Below, one piece after another: positions 55,171 through 64,000 of a stretch of DNA of 64,000 nt. Origin of the DNA: Aspidapion aeneum. Lineage: Eukaryota; Arthropoda; Insecta; Coleoptera; Brentidae. The notes under the pieces are model-generated. The model saw nothing but the letters and a program-made list of their open reading frames with translations. It was not told the origin of the DNA and did not search any database. Every line of letters begins with the position of its first letter. The stretch's first letter is position 1. The translations under genes and the position numbers were made by a program. The stretch is taken from NCBI GenBank assembly GCA_963576565.1, contig OY755046.1:66191583-66255582 (forward strand), written 5' to 3'.

Positions 55171-55486
55171 AATTATAACGGCCACGTTCATCTTGAATGA
55201 CGTTTCCCTTAGTAAGTTGAAAAGGCTTGTTTATATTTGATCCACCCTCGTATCAAAATATATATTTTTAATATCAGAAAGAAAAGATCTATTAAAATTT
55301 AAAAAAATACATTAAAAAAACCATCCACCTGTTAAATTTTGACATTTAGAATTTTTTTTTGAGATTCTTTTAGATAACAAATATCCAAAACATAAGCCTT
55401 TACAAATAAATTCAGTAGTTTCATACCCATAAAATGTTAAGTGGGCACGTGCCATTGTGCCCTTTAGCACCAGCGTCACTGGTCAT

Positions 55487-56580
55487 TTCATATTAATGTA
55501 CATGACAAACAAAAAGATAGTACCTGTAGTCTTAAGAGAAGAAGCTAAATTCCACCGAGGAATTCTATGATGTTCTAGAAGCATAAAACCACTACTTTTT
55601 ATTTTTTTATTTAAATTTTGTTTTTGTAAAATTCTGAGAAACGGGGGTGACATATTACAATCAGTGGCGCACCCAGGAATATGTCTTGGGGGGGCCCGAA
55701 GCCTCATGATGTCGAATATTAAGCTATTTTTTGTGTTTTTTTCTGAAATATGTCGAAAATATGTAAAAAAATCTAAGGCACCCGAATTTTAGATAAAAAT
55801 ATCCATATTTTTATAAAAAAATTCAGTAGTTTCATATCGATAAAATGTGACAAATTTTGTTTGTGAGTGTCACGTACGTTATCATGGAATTTAACATTAC
55901 GATTATCCGAATTTTTCTCCATCAATCAAACGGAGTTTGCGCGATTTATCTTAAGAAGAATGATACGAAAAAATAAGAAAAAGTGACGTAAAGCCAATTT
56001 TGTTAAATTATTTTGGGCTACATAATATATTTTTGAACATAACTCTACATTACAATATATAGGATGTTTCTAAATGTCGTCACGACAAATGAAGAAATGT
56101 TTATTTGAAAATGTAAAGGTCTTATAAAAAATTTATTTTATTTAGTTCTTACTGTACACTTACTTCTAGATTTTATCTCAAACTTGGAACATAAATTAAT
56201 TTATTACAAAATATCAAAATGTAGAGATATGTTCAAACTTTAACAGCCTTAAAATATTTCGAGCTTGAATTTTTAATACTTGTTTAAATTTATTTTTGTT
56301 TTGAAAAAAACTAAGATTAAATTTTTTGTTTGTTTTCTTTTTCCAACTAAGATTACATACATACAAGTACAAATAGACTACAATTTAGTGTTATTTGTTT
56401 TTTATATTAAATTTATGATAAATTTTAGTTTTTTTGTTCACTAAATAGTTACATTTTTTCCGTTGAAAACTGCATCTGTGCTGCATAAAAAAAAATAAAA
56501 AAACAACAATTAACAAAACATAGGACGTATTTTAAATAAATAATTAAATATCAAAAAACATTTCAAATAAAAAAACAATA
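55487..56580. other. AT-rich DNA with a MITE fragment
   Basis: At 55662-55790 a piece begins CAGTGGCGCACCCAGGAATA and continues GGGGGGGCCCGAAGCCTCAT, clearly related to the MITE at 8848-9035 but without a recognisable right end. The rest shows no gene. Confidence 0.55.
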
Positions 56581-56589
56581 TACTTTCGT

Positions 56590-56664
56590 CAAAATCAAAT
56601 CGTTCAAAAAGAGCGATATTTAAAACACCGACAGTCAAAAGAGCGACATATCGAAACAGCGATA
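56590..56664. repeat. Inverted AAAGAGCGAC motif cluster
   Basis: Several 14-16-bp units of the type TTCAAAAAGAGCGATATTTA, CAAAAGAGCGACATATCGA are the inverse of the TGTCGCTCTTTTAA units at 58725-58865. The pogo-like element and LINE lie between the two clusters. Confidence 0.6.
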
Positions 56665-57533
56665 CAGTGAAACCTCTTCTTGCGGACACCACTATTAAAG
56701 CGGACACTCCCTTTGAGCGGACACTCAAGGTTTCGTAGATTTTGTCCGCTTATTGGAGGTGCCAGCTTATGAGAGAGAACTGCGAAATTTTACTATATAT
56801 TTATTAACCATTTCCGCTGCTTGAGTTTTTCAGATATAAAATTTCACAGCGATTTTTTTGCACGTAAACTAAGAAGTTTTTTACTAGGCGCCCTTTCAAA
56901 CAGATCTATTACTACCCAACTGAACAATCAAACTAAAACACAGCAGCCCCGCCGAATAAAATATGTTGTAAATACGACAGAAGTATTTAGTCTCCGCATT
57001 AAAACGGAAAGAGGTAATTCCCTGGCTGCAGAGTGCGCTGTTGCCAACATACTACATATAAAGGGTCGCGTCCGGTTAAGGGAGGTTTCAGAATTTTTTA
57101 ACAAAAAATTATTGTGTGTGTTAAAGACCACAAAACAGAAGTGTAAACTTCAACAATGCGAAATTAATAATATTGGCCCATAACATATTCTGCAAAGCGG
57201 ACCGAACCGAACTCTTCTGTGTACTGGCCTTCATCTGCATCATCATATCGCTCGCTGTTGTGTTTCTCACAGTTAGACTCAAGCCGATTTAACCCGAATG
57301 AGCGTTACATAGCTGAGCCTGACGGCTCAGTTCAATTCACTACTCACAAAAACTGCTAAACGCGCCTAAAGAAGTTTACACTTCAAAAAAATGTCCTCGT
57401 CGGGTTATTAGAGTGTCCGGTTATAGGAGTGAATTTTACATGTAAAGAAATAGAGAAAAGCTTGGTTCCAACAAATTTGTCCGCCTAAAGGGAGTGTCCG
57501 CTTAATAGGTGTTTGCAAGAAGAGGTTTCACTG
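56665..57533. mobile_element. 869-bp pogo/Tigger-like element, TA target
   Basis: Ends CAGTGAAACCTCTTCTTGC and (reversed) CAGTGAAACCTCTTCTTGC are perfect inverted repeats. GGACACCACTATTAAAGCGG-like sequence continues with weaker similarity. TA flanks both sides (56663-56664, 57534-57535). The CAGTGNAACCTC start is typical of pogo/Tigger elements. An open frame of 120 codons (56821-57183; IKYVVNTTEVFSLRIKTE) has no recognised transposase motif, so the copy is taken as non-autonomous. Confidence 0.75.
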
Positions 57534-57544
57534 TATTACTAAGT

Positions 57545-58700
57545 TAACCTTGTTTAAGGGACACGGGTCAGTGGAGAGGAAGGGGGGAAACAGCTGGTCA
57601 TCTAGCTATAGAAGAGCTGACAATTAGAGAAATCCCCCTTACGTCAATGACGGTCAGCAGAGCACACGCACCTTGGAGGCTCGAGAAGAGGTACAAAATC
57701 CACATCCCAGACAGGGAAGCGTGGCAGAGAGACGAAATGATGTTTGAGGAGAGCGCTTTAGTTTGCTACACTGATGGATCCAAACTATCAGAGAGGCAAA
57801 CCACAGGAGCGGGAGTATACATGGAAAAACTAGAAGTTCAGAAGAGCTACTCGCTCGGTGAGTTTACGCCATAATAATGGCGGCAACCCTAAAAGAGGTT
57901 CGGAACAGCAAAGAGGAGCTTATATATATATGCTCTGACAGTCAAGCCACCCTGAAGGCGCTAAACGCACCCAAGATTGCTGACGGCTTGGTGGGAAGAA
58001 TGCGCAGAGGCGCTGGAGACCCTAAGCGATGTCAAACGGGTGACGCTGGTTTAGGTTCCGGGACATACGGGGGTACCAGGCAACGAGAAGGCGGACGAAC
58101 TCGCCCGACTCGGGGCAGGAACCGCCTATGTAGGACCGGAGCCACTTTTGGGCGTGACAAAAAGACAAGTGCAAAGCGGACTCAACAAATGGGCCCAGGA
58201 CGCGCTATTAAACTCCTGGGAAACAGGAACGGGTTGCAGACAGACCAGAGAATTAGTAGATCGTCCATGTGACCAGAATTAGATGGATGCTGGGACGGAC
58301 ACGAAAAGACCTCGGACTGCTGATAGGTACTCTAACCGGACATAACCGGTTGAGGAGGCACATGACACGTATAGGAGTCGAGAATGACCCTACCTGCCCA
58401 GCCTGTGGACAGGAAGAAGAGACATCAAGACACCTCGTGGCAGAATGCGAGGCCTACGCAAGGATGAGACAACAGGCACTCGGAGCGCCAACTCTGAGTG
58501 AGGAAGAACTGCACATGCTCAAATGGGCAGACTTACTGGACTTTGTAAAGAGAACAGGAAGGCCCAATGAGTTACCCGACCATCAAAGGGAAGTGCAGAG
58601 AGTGGGTTAAGGGACAGACTTGGGGCATGGCAAAAAGGGCCTACTCTGGCCTACTTGTCAGACCAGCGGGACAACCCCCCACTACTACTACTACTAACCA
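57545..58700 (+). pseudogene. R1/Jockey-type LINE, ORF2 C-terminal remnant
   Basis: Frames shift several times. The translation shows RNase H (ALVCYTDGSKLSERQTTGAG, MAATLKEVRNS, YICSDSQATLKAL, VPGHTGVPGNEKADELARLG in another frame), then LLIGTLTGHNRLRRHMTRIG and a terminal zinc knuckle CPACGQEEETSRHLVAEC. It ends with an ACTACTACTACTA run. RNase H followed by CCHC is typical of R1/Jockey/I-group LINEs. It is 5'-truncated and dead. Base composition is far more GC-rich than the surroundings. Confidence 0.85.
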
Positions 58701-58724
58701 GTTTAGATTTAAAACAAATCGAAT

Positions 58725-58865
58725 TGTCGCTGTTTTTAAAGTCGCTGTTTTAATATGTCGTTTTTTTCAACTATCGTCTTTTTAAGATGTCACACTTTTA
58801 ATGTCATACTTTTAATGTCACTTTTTTGAATATAACTGTTTTAATGTCGCTCTTTTAAATACCAC
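58725..58865. repeat. TGTCGCTNTTTTAA motif cluster at the satellite edge
   Basis: About eight degenerate 14-17-bp units (GTCGCTGTTTTAATA, GTCACTTTTTTGAAT, GTCGCTCTTTTAAAT) run directly into the satellite monomer, which contains the last of them. It is the inverse of the cluster at 56590-56664. Confidence 0.65.
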
Positions 58866-61800
58866 TTTTATAACAATATTTTACAGTAAGGACACTAATC
58901 GTAAGGCAAGCTACGATGAGTGTCCTTACTTATACATGACATTAAAGCCAGGATTTTAATGTTATTGCCTTCGATTACGAGAGTTCGAACAAAACCGAGT
59001 CGTGCCAAGGCAATAAATTGGTGAATTCAACACATATACTTGGTTGAGCAGATTGCTTCACCCTGTGTCTATTTTAAAATAGATTTTTCTTTGTCACGGT
59101 CTTACAGACCTCACATCGCCACTCGTGGGTTAATTAAGTCATTTTTGAGTTTTGTGAAATATGTATAAGTCACCAATTGCACTGTTAAGTCGCTCTTTTA
59201 AATACCACTTTTTTGACAATACTTTACAGTAAGACCACTAATCGTAAGGCAAGCTACGATGAGTGTCCTTACTTATACATGACATTAAAGCCAGGATTTT
59301 AATGTTATTGCCTTCGATTACGAGAGTTCGAACAAAACCGAGTCGTGGCAAGGCAATAAATTGGTGAATTTAACACATATACTTGGTTGCGCAGATTGCT
59401 TGACCCTGCGTCTATTTTAAAATAGATTTTTATTTGTCACGGTTTTACAGACCTCACATCGCCACTCGCGGGTTAATTAAGTCATTTTTGAGTTTTGTGA
59501 AATATGTATAAGTCACCAATTGCCCTGTTAAGTCGTTCTTTTAAATACCATTTTTTTGACAATACTTTACAGTAAGGACACTAATCGTAAGACAAGCTAC
59601 GATGAGTGTCCTTACTTATACATGACATTAAAACCAGGATTTCAATGTTATTGCCTTTGATTATGAGAGTTCGAACAAAACTGAGTCGTGCCAAGGCAAT
59701 AAATTGGTGAATTTAACACATATACTTGGTTGCGCAGATTGCTTGACCCTGCGTCTATTTTAAAATAGATTTTTCTTTGTCACGGTTTTACCGACCTCAC
59801 ATCGCCACTCGCGGGTTAATTAAGTCATTTTTGAGTTTTGTGAAATATGTATAAGTCACCAATTGCACTGTTAAGTCGCTCTTTTAAATACCACTTTTTT
59901 GACAATACTTTACAGTAAGACCACTAATCGTAAGGCAAGCTACGATGAGTGTCCTTACTTATACATGACATTAAAACCAGGATTTCAATGTTATTGCCTT
60001 TGATTATGAGAGTTCGAACAAAACTGAGTCGTGCCAAGGCAATAAATTGGTGAATTTAACACATATACTTGGTTGCGCAGATTGCTTGACCCTGCGTCTA
60101 TTTTAAAATAGATTTTTCTTTGTCACGGTTTTACCGACCTCACATCGCCACTCGCGGGTTAATTAAGTCATTTTTGAGTTTTGTGAAATATGTATAAGTC
60201 ACCAATTGCACTGTTAAGTCGCTCTTTTAAATACCACTTTTTTGACAATACTTTACAGTAAGCACACTAATCGTAAGGCAAGCTACGATGAGTTTCCTTA
60301 CTTATACATGACATTAAAACCAGGATTTCAATGTTATTGCCTTCGATTACGAGAGTTCGAACAAAACCGAGTCGTGGCAAGGCAATAAATTGGTGAATTT
60401 AACACATATACTTGGTTGCGCAGATTGCTTGACCCTGCGTCTATTTTAAAATAGATTTTTCTTTGTCACGGTCTTACCGACCTCACATCACCACTCGCGG
60501 GTTAATTAAGTCATTTTTGAGTTTTGTGAAATATGTATAAGTCACCAATTGCACTGTTAAGTCGCTCTTTTAAATACCACTTTTTTGACAATACTTTACA
60601 GTAAGCACACTAATCGTAAGGCAAGCTACGATGAGTTTCCTTACTTATACATGACATTAAAACCAGGATTTCAATGTTATTGCCTTCGATTACGAGAGTT
60701 CGAACAAAACCGAGTCGTGGCAAGGCAATAAATTGGTGAATTTAACACATATACTTGGTTGCGCAGATTGCTTGACCCTGCGTCTATTTTAAAATAGATT
60801 TTTCTTTGTCACGGTCTTACCGACCTCACATCACCACTCGCGGGTTAATTAAGTCATTTTTGAGTTTTGTGAAATATGTATAAGTCACCAATTGCACTGT
60901 TAAGTCGCTCTTTTAAATACCACTTTTTTGACAACACAAAACAGTAAGGACACTAATCGTAAGGCAAGCTACGATGAGTGTCCTTACTTATACATGACAT
61001 TAAAGCCAGGACTTTAATGTTATTGCCTTCGATTACGAGAGTTCGAACAAAACCGAGTCGTGGCAAGGCAATAAATTGGTGAATTTAACACATATACTTG
61101 GTTGCGCAGATTGCTTGACCCTGCGTCTATTTTAAAATAGATTTTTATTTGTCACGGTTTTACAGACCTCACATCGCCACTCGCGGGTTAATTAAGTCAT
61201 TTTTGAGTTTTGTGAAATATGTATAAGTCACCAATTGCACTGTTAAGTCGCCCTTTTAAATACCACTTTTTTGACAATACTTTACAGTAAGGACACTAAT
61301 CGTAAGGCAAGCTACGATGAGTGTCCTTACTTATACATGACATTAAAACCAGGATTTCAATGTTATTGCCTTTGATTACGAGAGTTCGAACAAAACTGAG
61401 TCGTGCCAAGGCAATAAATTGGTGAATTTAACACATATACTTGGTTGCGCAGATTGCTTCACCCTGCGTCTATTTTACAATAGATTTTTCTTTGTCACGG
61501 TCTTACCGACCTCACATCGCCACTCGCGGGTTAATTAAGTCATTTTTGGGTTTTGTGAAGTATGTATAAGTCACCAATTGCACTGTTAAGTCGCTCTTTT
61601 AAATACCACTTTTTTGACAATACTTTACAGTAAGCACACTAATCGTAAGGCAAGCTACGATGAGTTTCCTTACTTATACATGACATTAAAACCAGGATTT
61701 CAATGTTATTGCCTTCGATTACGAGAGTTCGAACAAAACCGAGTCGTGGCAAGGCAATAAATTGGTGAATTTAACACATATACTTGGTTGCGCAGATTGC

Positions 61801-64000
61801 TTGACCCTGCGTCTATTTTAAAATAGATTTTTCTTTGTCACGGTCTTACCGACCTCACATCACCACTCGCGGGTTAGTTAAGTCATTTTTGAGTTTTGTG
61901 AAATATGTATAAGTCACCAATTGCACTGTTAAGTCGCTCTTTTAAATACCACTTTTTTGACAATACTTTACAGTAAGCACACTAATCGTAAGGCAAGCTA
62001 CGATGAGTTTCCTTACTTATACATGACATTAAAACCAGGATTTCAATGTTATTGCCTTCGATTACGAGAGTTCGAACAAAACCGAGTCGTGGCAAGGCAA
62101 TAAATTGGTGAATTTAACACATATACTTGGTTGCGCAGATTGCTTGACCCTGCGTCTATTTTAAAATAGATTTTTCTTTGTCACGGTCTTACCGACCTCA
62201 CATCACCACTCGCGGGTTAATTAAGTCATTTTTGAGTTTTGTGAAATATGTATAAGTCACCAATTGCACTGTTAAGTCGCTCTTTTAAATACCACTTTTT
62301 TGACAACACAAAACAGTAAGGACACTAATCGTAAGGCAAGCTACGATGAGTGTCCTTACTTATACATGACATTAAAGCCAGGACTTTAATGTTATTGCCT
62401 TCGATTACGAGAGTTCGAACAAAACCGAGTCGTGGCAAGGCAATAAATTGGTGAATTTAACACATATACTTGGTTGCGCAGATTGCTTGACCCTGCGTCT
62501 ATTTTAAAATAGATTTTTATTTGTCACGGTTTTACAGACCTCACATCGCCACTCGCGGGTTAATTAAGTCATTTTTGAGTTTTGTGAAATATGTATAAGT
62601 CACCAATTGCACTGTTAAGTCGCTCTTTTAAATACCACTTTTTTGACAATACTTTACAGTAAGCACACTAATCGTAAGGCAAGCTACGATGAGTTTCCTT
62701 ACTTATACATGACATTAAAACCAGGATTTCAATGTTATTGCCTTCGATTACGAGAGTTCGAACAAAACCGAGTCGTGGCAAGGCAATAAATTGGTGAATT
62801 TAACACATATACTTGGTTGCGCAGATTGCTTGACCCTGCGTCTATTTTAAAATAGATTTTTCTTTGTCACGGTCTTACCGACCTCACATCACCACTCGCG
62901 GGTTAATTAAGTCATTTTTGAGTTTTGTGAAATATGTATAAGTCACCAATTGCACTGTTAAGTCGCTCTTTTAAATACCACTTTTTTGACAACACAAAAC
63001 AGTAAGGACACTAATCGTAAGGCAAGCTACGATGAGTGTCCTTACTTATACATGACATTAAAGCCAGGACTTTAATGTTATTGCCTTCGATTACGAGAGT
63101 TCGAACAAAACCGAGTCGTGGCAAGGCAATAAATTGGTGAATTTAACACATATACTTGGTTGCGCAGATTGCTTGACCCTGCGTCTATTTTAAAATAGAT
63201 TTTTATTTGTCACGGTTTTACAGACCTCACATCGCCACTCGCGGGTTAATTAAGTCATTTTTGAGTTTTGTGAAATATGTATAAGTCACCAATTGCCCTG
63301 TTAAGTCGTTCTTTTAAATACCATTTTTTTGACAATACTTTACAGTAAGGACACTAATCGTAAGACAAGCTACGATGAGTGTCCTTACTTATACATGACA
63401 TTAAAACCAGGATTTCAATGTTATTGCCTTTGATTATGAGAGTTCGAACAAAACTGAGTCGTGCCAAGGCAATAAATTGGTGAATTTAACACATATACTT
63501 GGTTGCGCAGATTGCTTGACCCTGCGTCTATTTTAAAATAGATTTTTCTTTGTCACGGTTTTACCGACCTCACATCGCCACTCGCGGGTTAATTAAGTCA
63601 TTTTTGAGTTTTGTGAAATATGTATAAGTCACCAATTGCACTGTTAAGTCGCTCTTTTAAATACCACTTTTTTGACAATACTTTACAGTAAGACCACTAA
63701 TCGTAAGGCAAGCTACGATGAGTGTCCTTACTTATACATGACATTAAAACCAGGATTTCAATGTTATTGCCTTTGATTATGAGAGTTCGAACAAAACTGA
63801 GTCGTGCCAAGGCAATAAATTGGTGAATTTAACACATATACTTGGTTGCGCAGATTGCTTGACCCTGCGTCTATTTTAAAATAGATTTTTCTTTGTCACG
63901 GTTTTACCGACCTCACATCGCCACTCGCGGGTTAATTAAGTCATTTTTGAGTTTTGTGAAATATGTATAAGTCACCAATTGCACTGTTAAGTCGCTCTTT
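58850..64000. repeat. Satellite array, ~343-bp monomer, at least 15 copies
   Basis: The landmark CAAGCTACGATGAG occurs at about 58907, 59250, 59593, 59937, 60279, 60622, 60965, 61308, 61650, 61993, 62337, 62680, 63022, 63366 and 63709, and the array runs off the window. Monomers are highly alike and fall into variant classes (AAGGACACT, AAGACCACT, AAGCACACT; CAACACAAAACAG in place of CAATACTTTACAG). Runs of classes repeat (59530-60200 resembles 63300-63970), so multi-monomer blocks have been duplicated. No gene is encoded. Confidence 0.95.
58886..58929. repeat. 44-nt hairpin in each satellite monomer
   Basis: GTAAGGACACTAATCGTA, loop AGGCAAGC, then TACGATGAGTGTCCTTAC: an 18-position stem with one internal A/G mismatch. 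It recurs in every monomer; in the AAGCACACT class two further pairs are lost. A second weaker inverted pair, TTGCCTT/AAGGCAA, follows about 60 nt later, and a TCTATTTTAAAATAGA palindrome lies about 125 nt later. Confidence 0.8.

Larger units (their letters stand above)
52895..55250 (-). mobile_element. Mariner 2, complete ends, interrupted
   Basis: Terminal inverted repeats CGAGGATGGATCAAATATAA (left) and CGAGGGTGGATCAAATATAA (right, reversed), ~30 bp with one mismatch, are flanked by TA at 52893-52894 and 55251-55252. Without the 1449-bp insert at 52935-54383 plus its 8-bp duplication it is about 0.9 kb, shorter than a full mariner, so internal sequence is lost. It lies in the right arm of the 48686-55486 foldback. 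Confidence 0.85.
48686..55486. mobile_element. 6.8-kb composite foldback, CCAGTG ends
   Basis: The left end ACCAGTGGCGAATCGTG...AAGGGCACAGGGGCACG is inverted at 55443-55486. The arms continue inward: ATTCTATATGTCAAAATTT and ATAGATCTTTTCTTTCTGAT at 49145-49225 match 55285-55355, and ATTTCGTTAATTAG...CTCTTTAAAACATCAAGG at 49244-49330 matches 52815-52890. The right arm is split by mariner 2. The interior (49346-52800) holds other repeats. No clear target duplication was found. Confidence 0.75.

Noticed and set aside
54899..55240. 113- and 89-codon + strand frames, and the similar frames at 45568-45924
   Set aside because: Antisense shadows of the mariner transposase region.
56821..57183. 120-codon frame inside the pogo-like element as a transposase
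   Set aside because: No DDE/DDD motif or helix-turn-helix was seen; kept only as part of the element.
58975..59020. tRNA-derived sequence suggested by GAGTTCGAAC in the satellite
   Set aside because: Only a B-box-like 10-mer is present; no cloverleaf or A box could be drawn.
58850..64000. CRISPR-like array or self-cleaving ribozyme in the 343-bp repeat
   Set aside because: Units are contiguous long monomers without unique spacers; no hammerhead CUGANGA core was found on either strand.

Overview
The window looks like an insect nuclear genome. It is AT-rich, its genes carry introns, and it is packed with transposable elements typical of insects: mariner, BEL/Pao, RTE and R1/Jockey-type LINEs, a Penelope-like fragment, and many foldback and MITE elements. 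Nothing fixes the order; a beetle or another large-genome insect would fit. There is no bacterial gene organisation, and most short open frames are chance. Only three host genes can be supported. (1) A Cdc25/string-type cell-cycle phosphatase on the + strand has exons at 3617-4189, 10853-11055 and 12663-12927. (2) A leucine-rich-repeat (LRR) gene on the - strand has exons at 27305-27146 and 26154-25403. (3) A very AT-rich THADA-like (DUF2428, HEAT-type) gene on the + strand has five exons between 28373 and 43683. The LRR and THADA-like genes are divergent, with about 1.07 kb between their start codons.

Layout. 1-3200: repeats (125-bp tandem array, foldback DNA, AACGTT-rich array). 3200-12930: Cdc25 gene, whose two introns hold a perfect-ended foldback element, two copies of a hairpin-ended repeat, a Penelope GIY-YIG remnant, a small MITE, and a 23-bp palindromic tandem array split by a 1.2-kb element. 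13600-14940: a 1.3-kb foldback element with a 210-bp MITE in one arm. 16264-25073: fourteen damaged tandem copies of the last ~420 bp of the LRR gene, lying just downstream of the intact gene. 25400-27305: intact LRR gene. 28373-43683: THADA-like gene. Its 11.1-kb second intron is a Russian doll: an RTE LINE split by a foldback element, which is itself split by a complete, young BEL/Pao retrotransposon. 43700-45890: a mariner interrupted by another element. 46100-48650: further foldback elements, including a 28-bp micro-element with an 8-bp target duplication. 48686-55486: a 6.8-kb composite foldback holding a 140-bp tandem array and a mariner that is itself interrupted. 56665-58700: a pogo-like TA-flanked element and a decayed LINE. 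58770-64000: at least 15 copies of a ~343-bp satellite running off the end.

The genes show no joint pathway. The most informative features are structural: several insertions can be proved because the opposite arm of a palindrome or a tandem repeat keeps the empty site. No obviously new enzyme system was found. The best candidates for something undescribed are the 8-bp-TSD family that includes a 28-bp minimal copy, the CAGGGTG foldback family, and the LRR terminal-exon amplification. Exon joins were made by eye from splice consensus and reading frame. No database search was possible.
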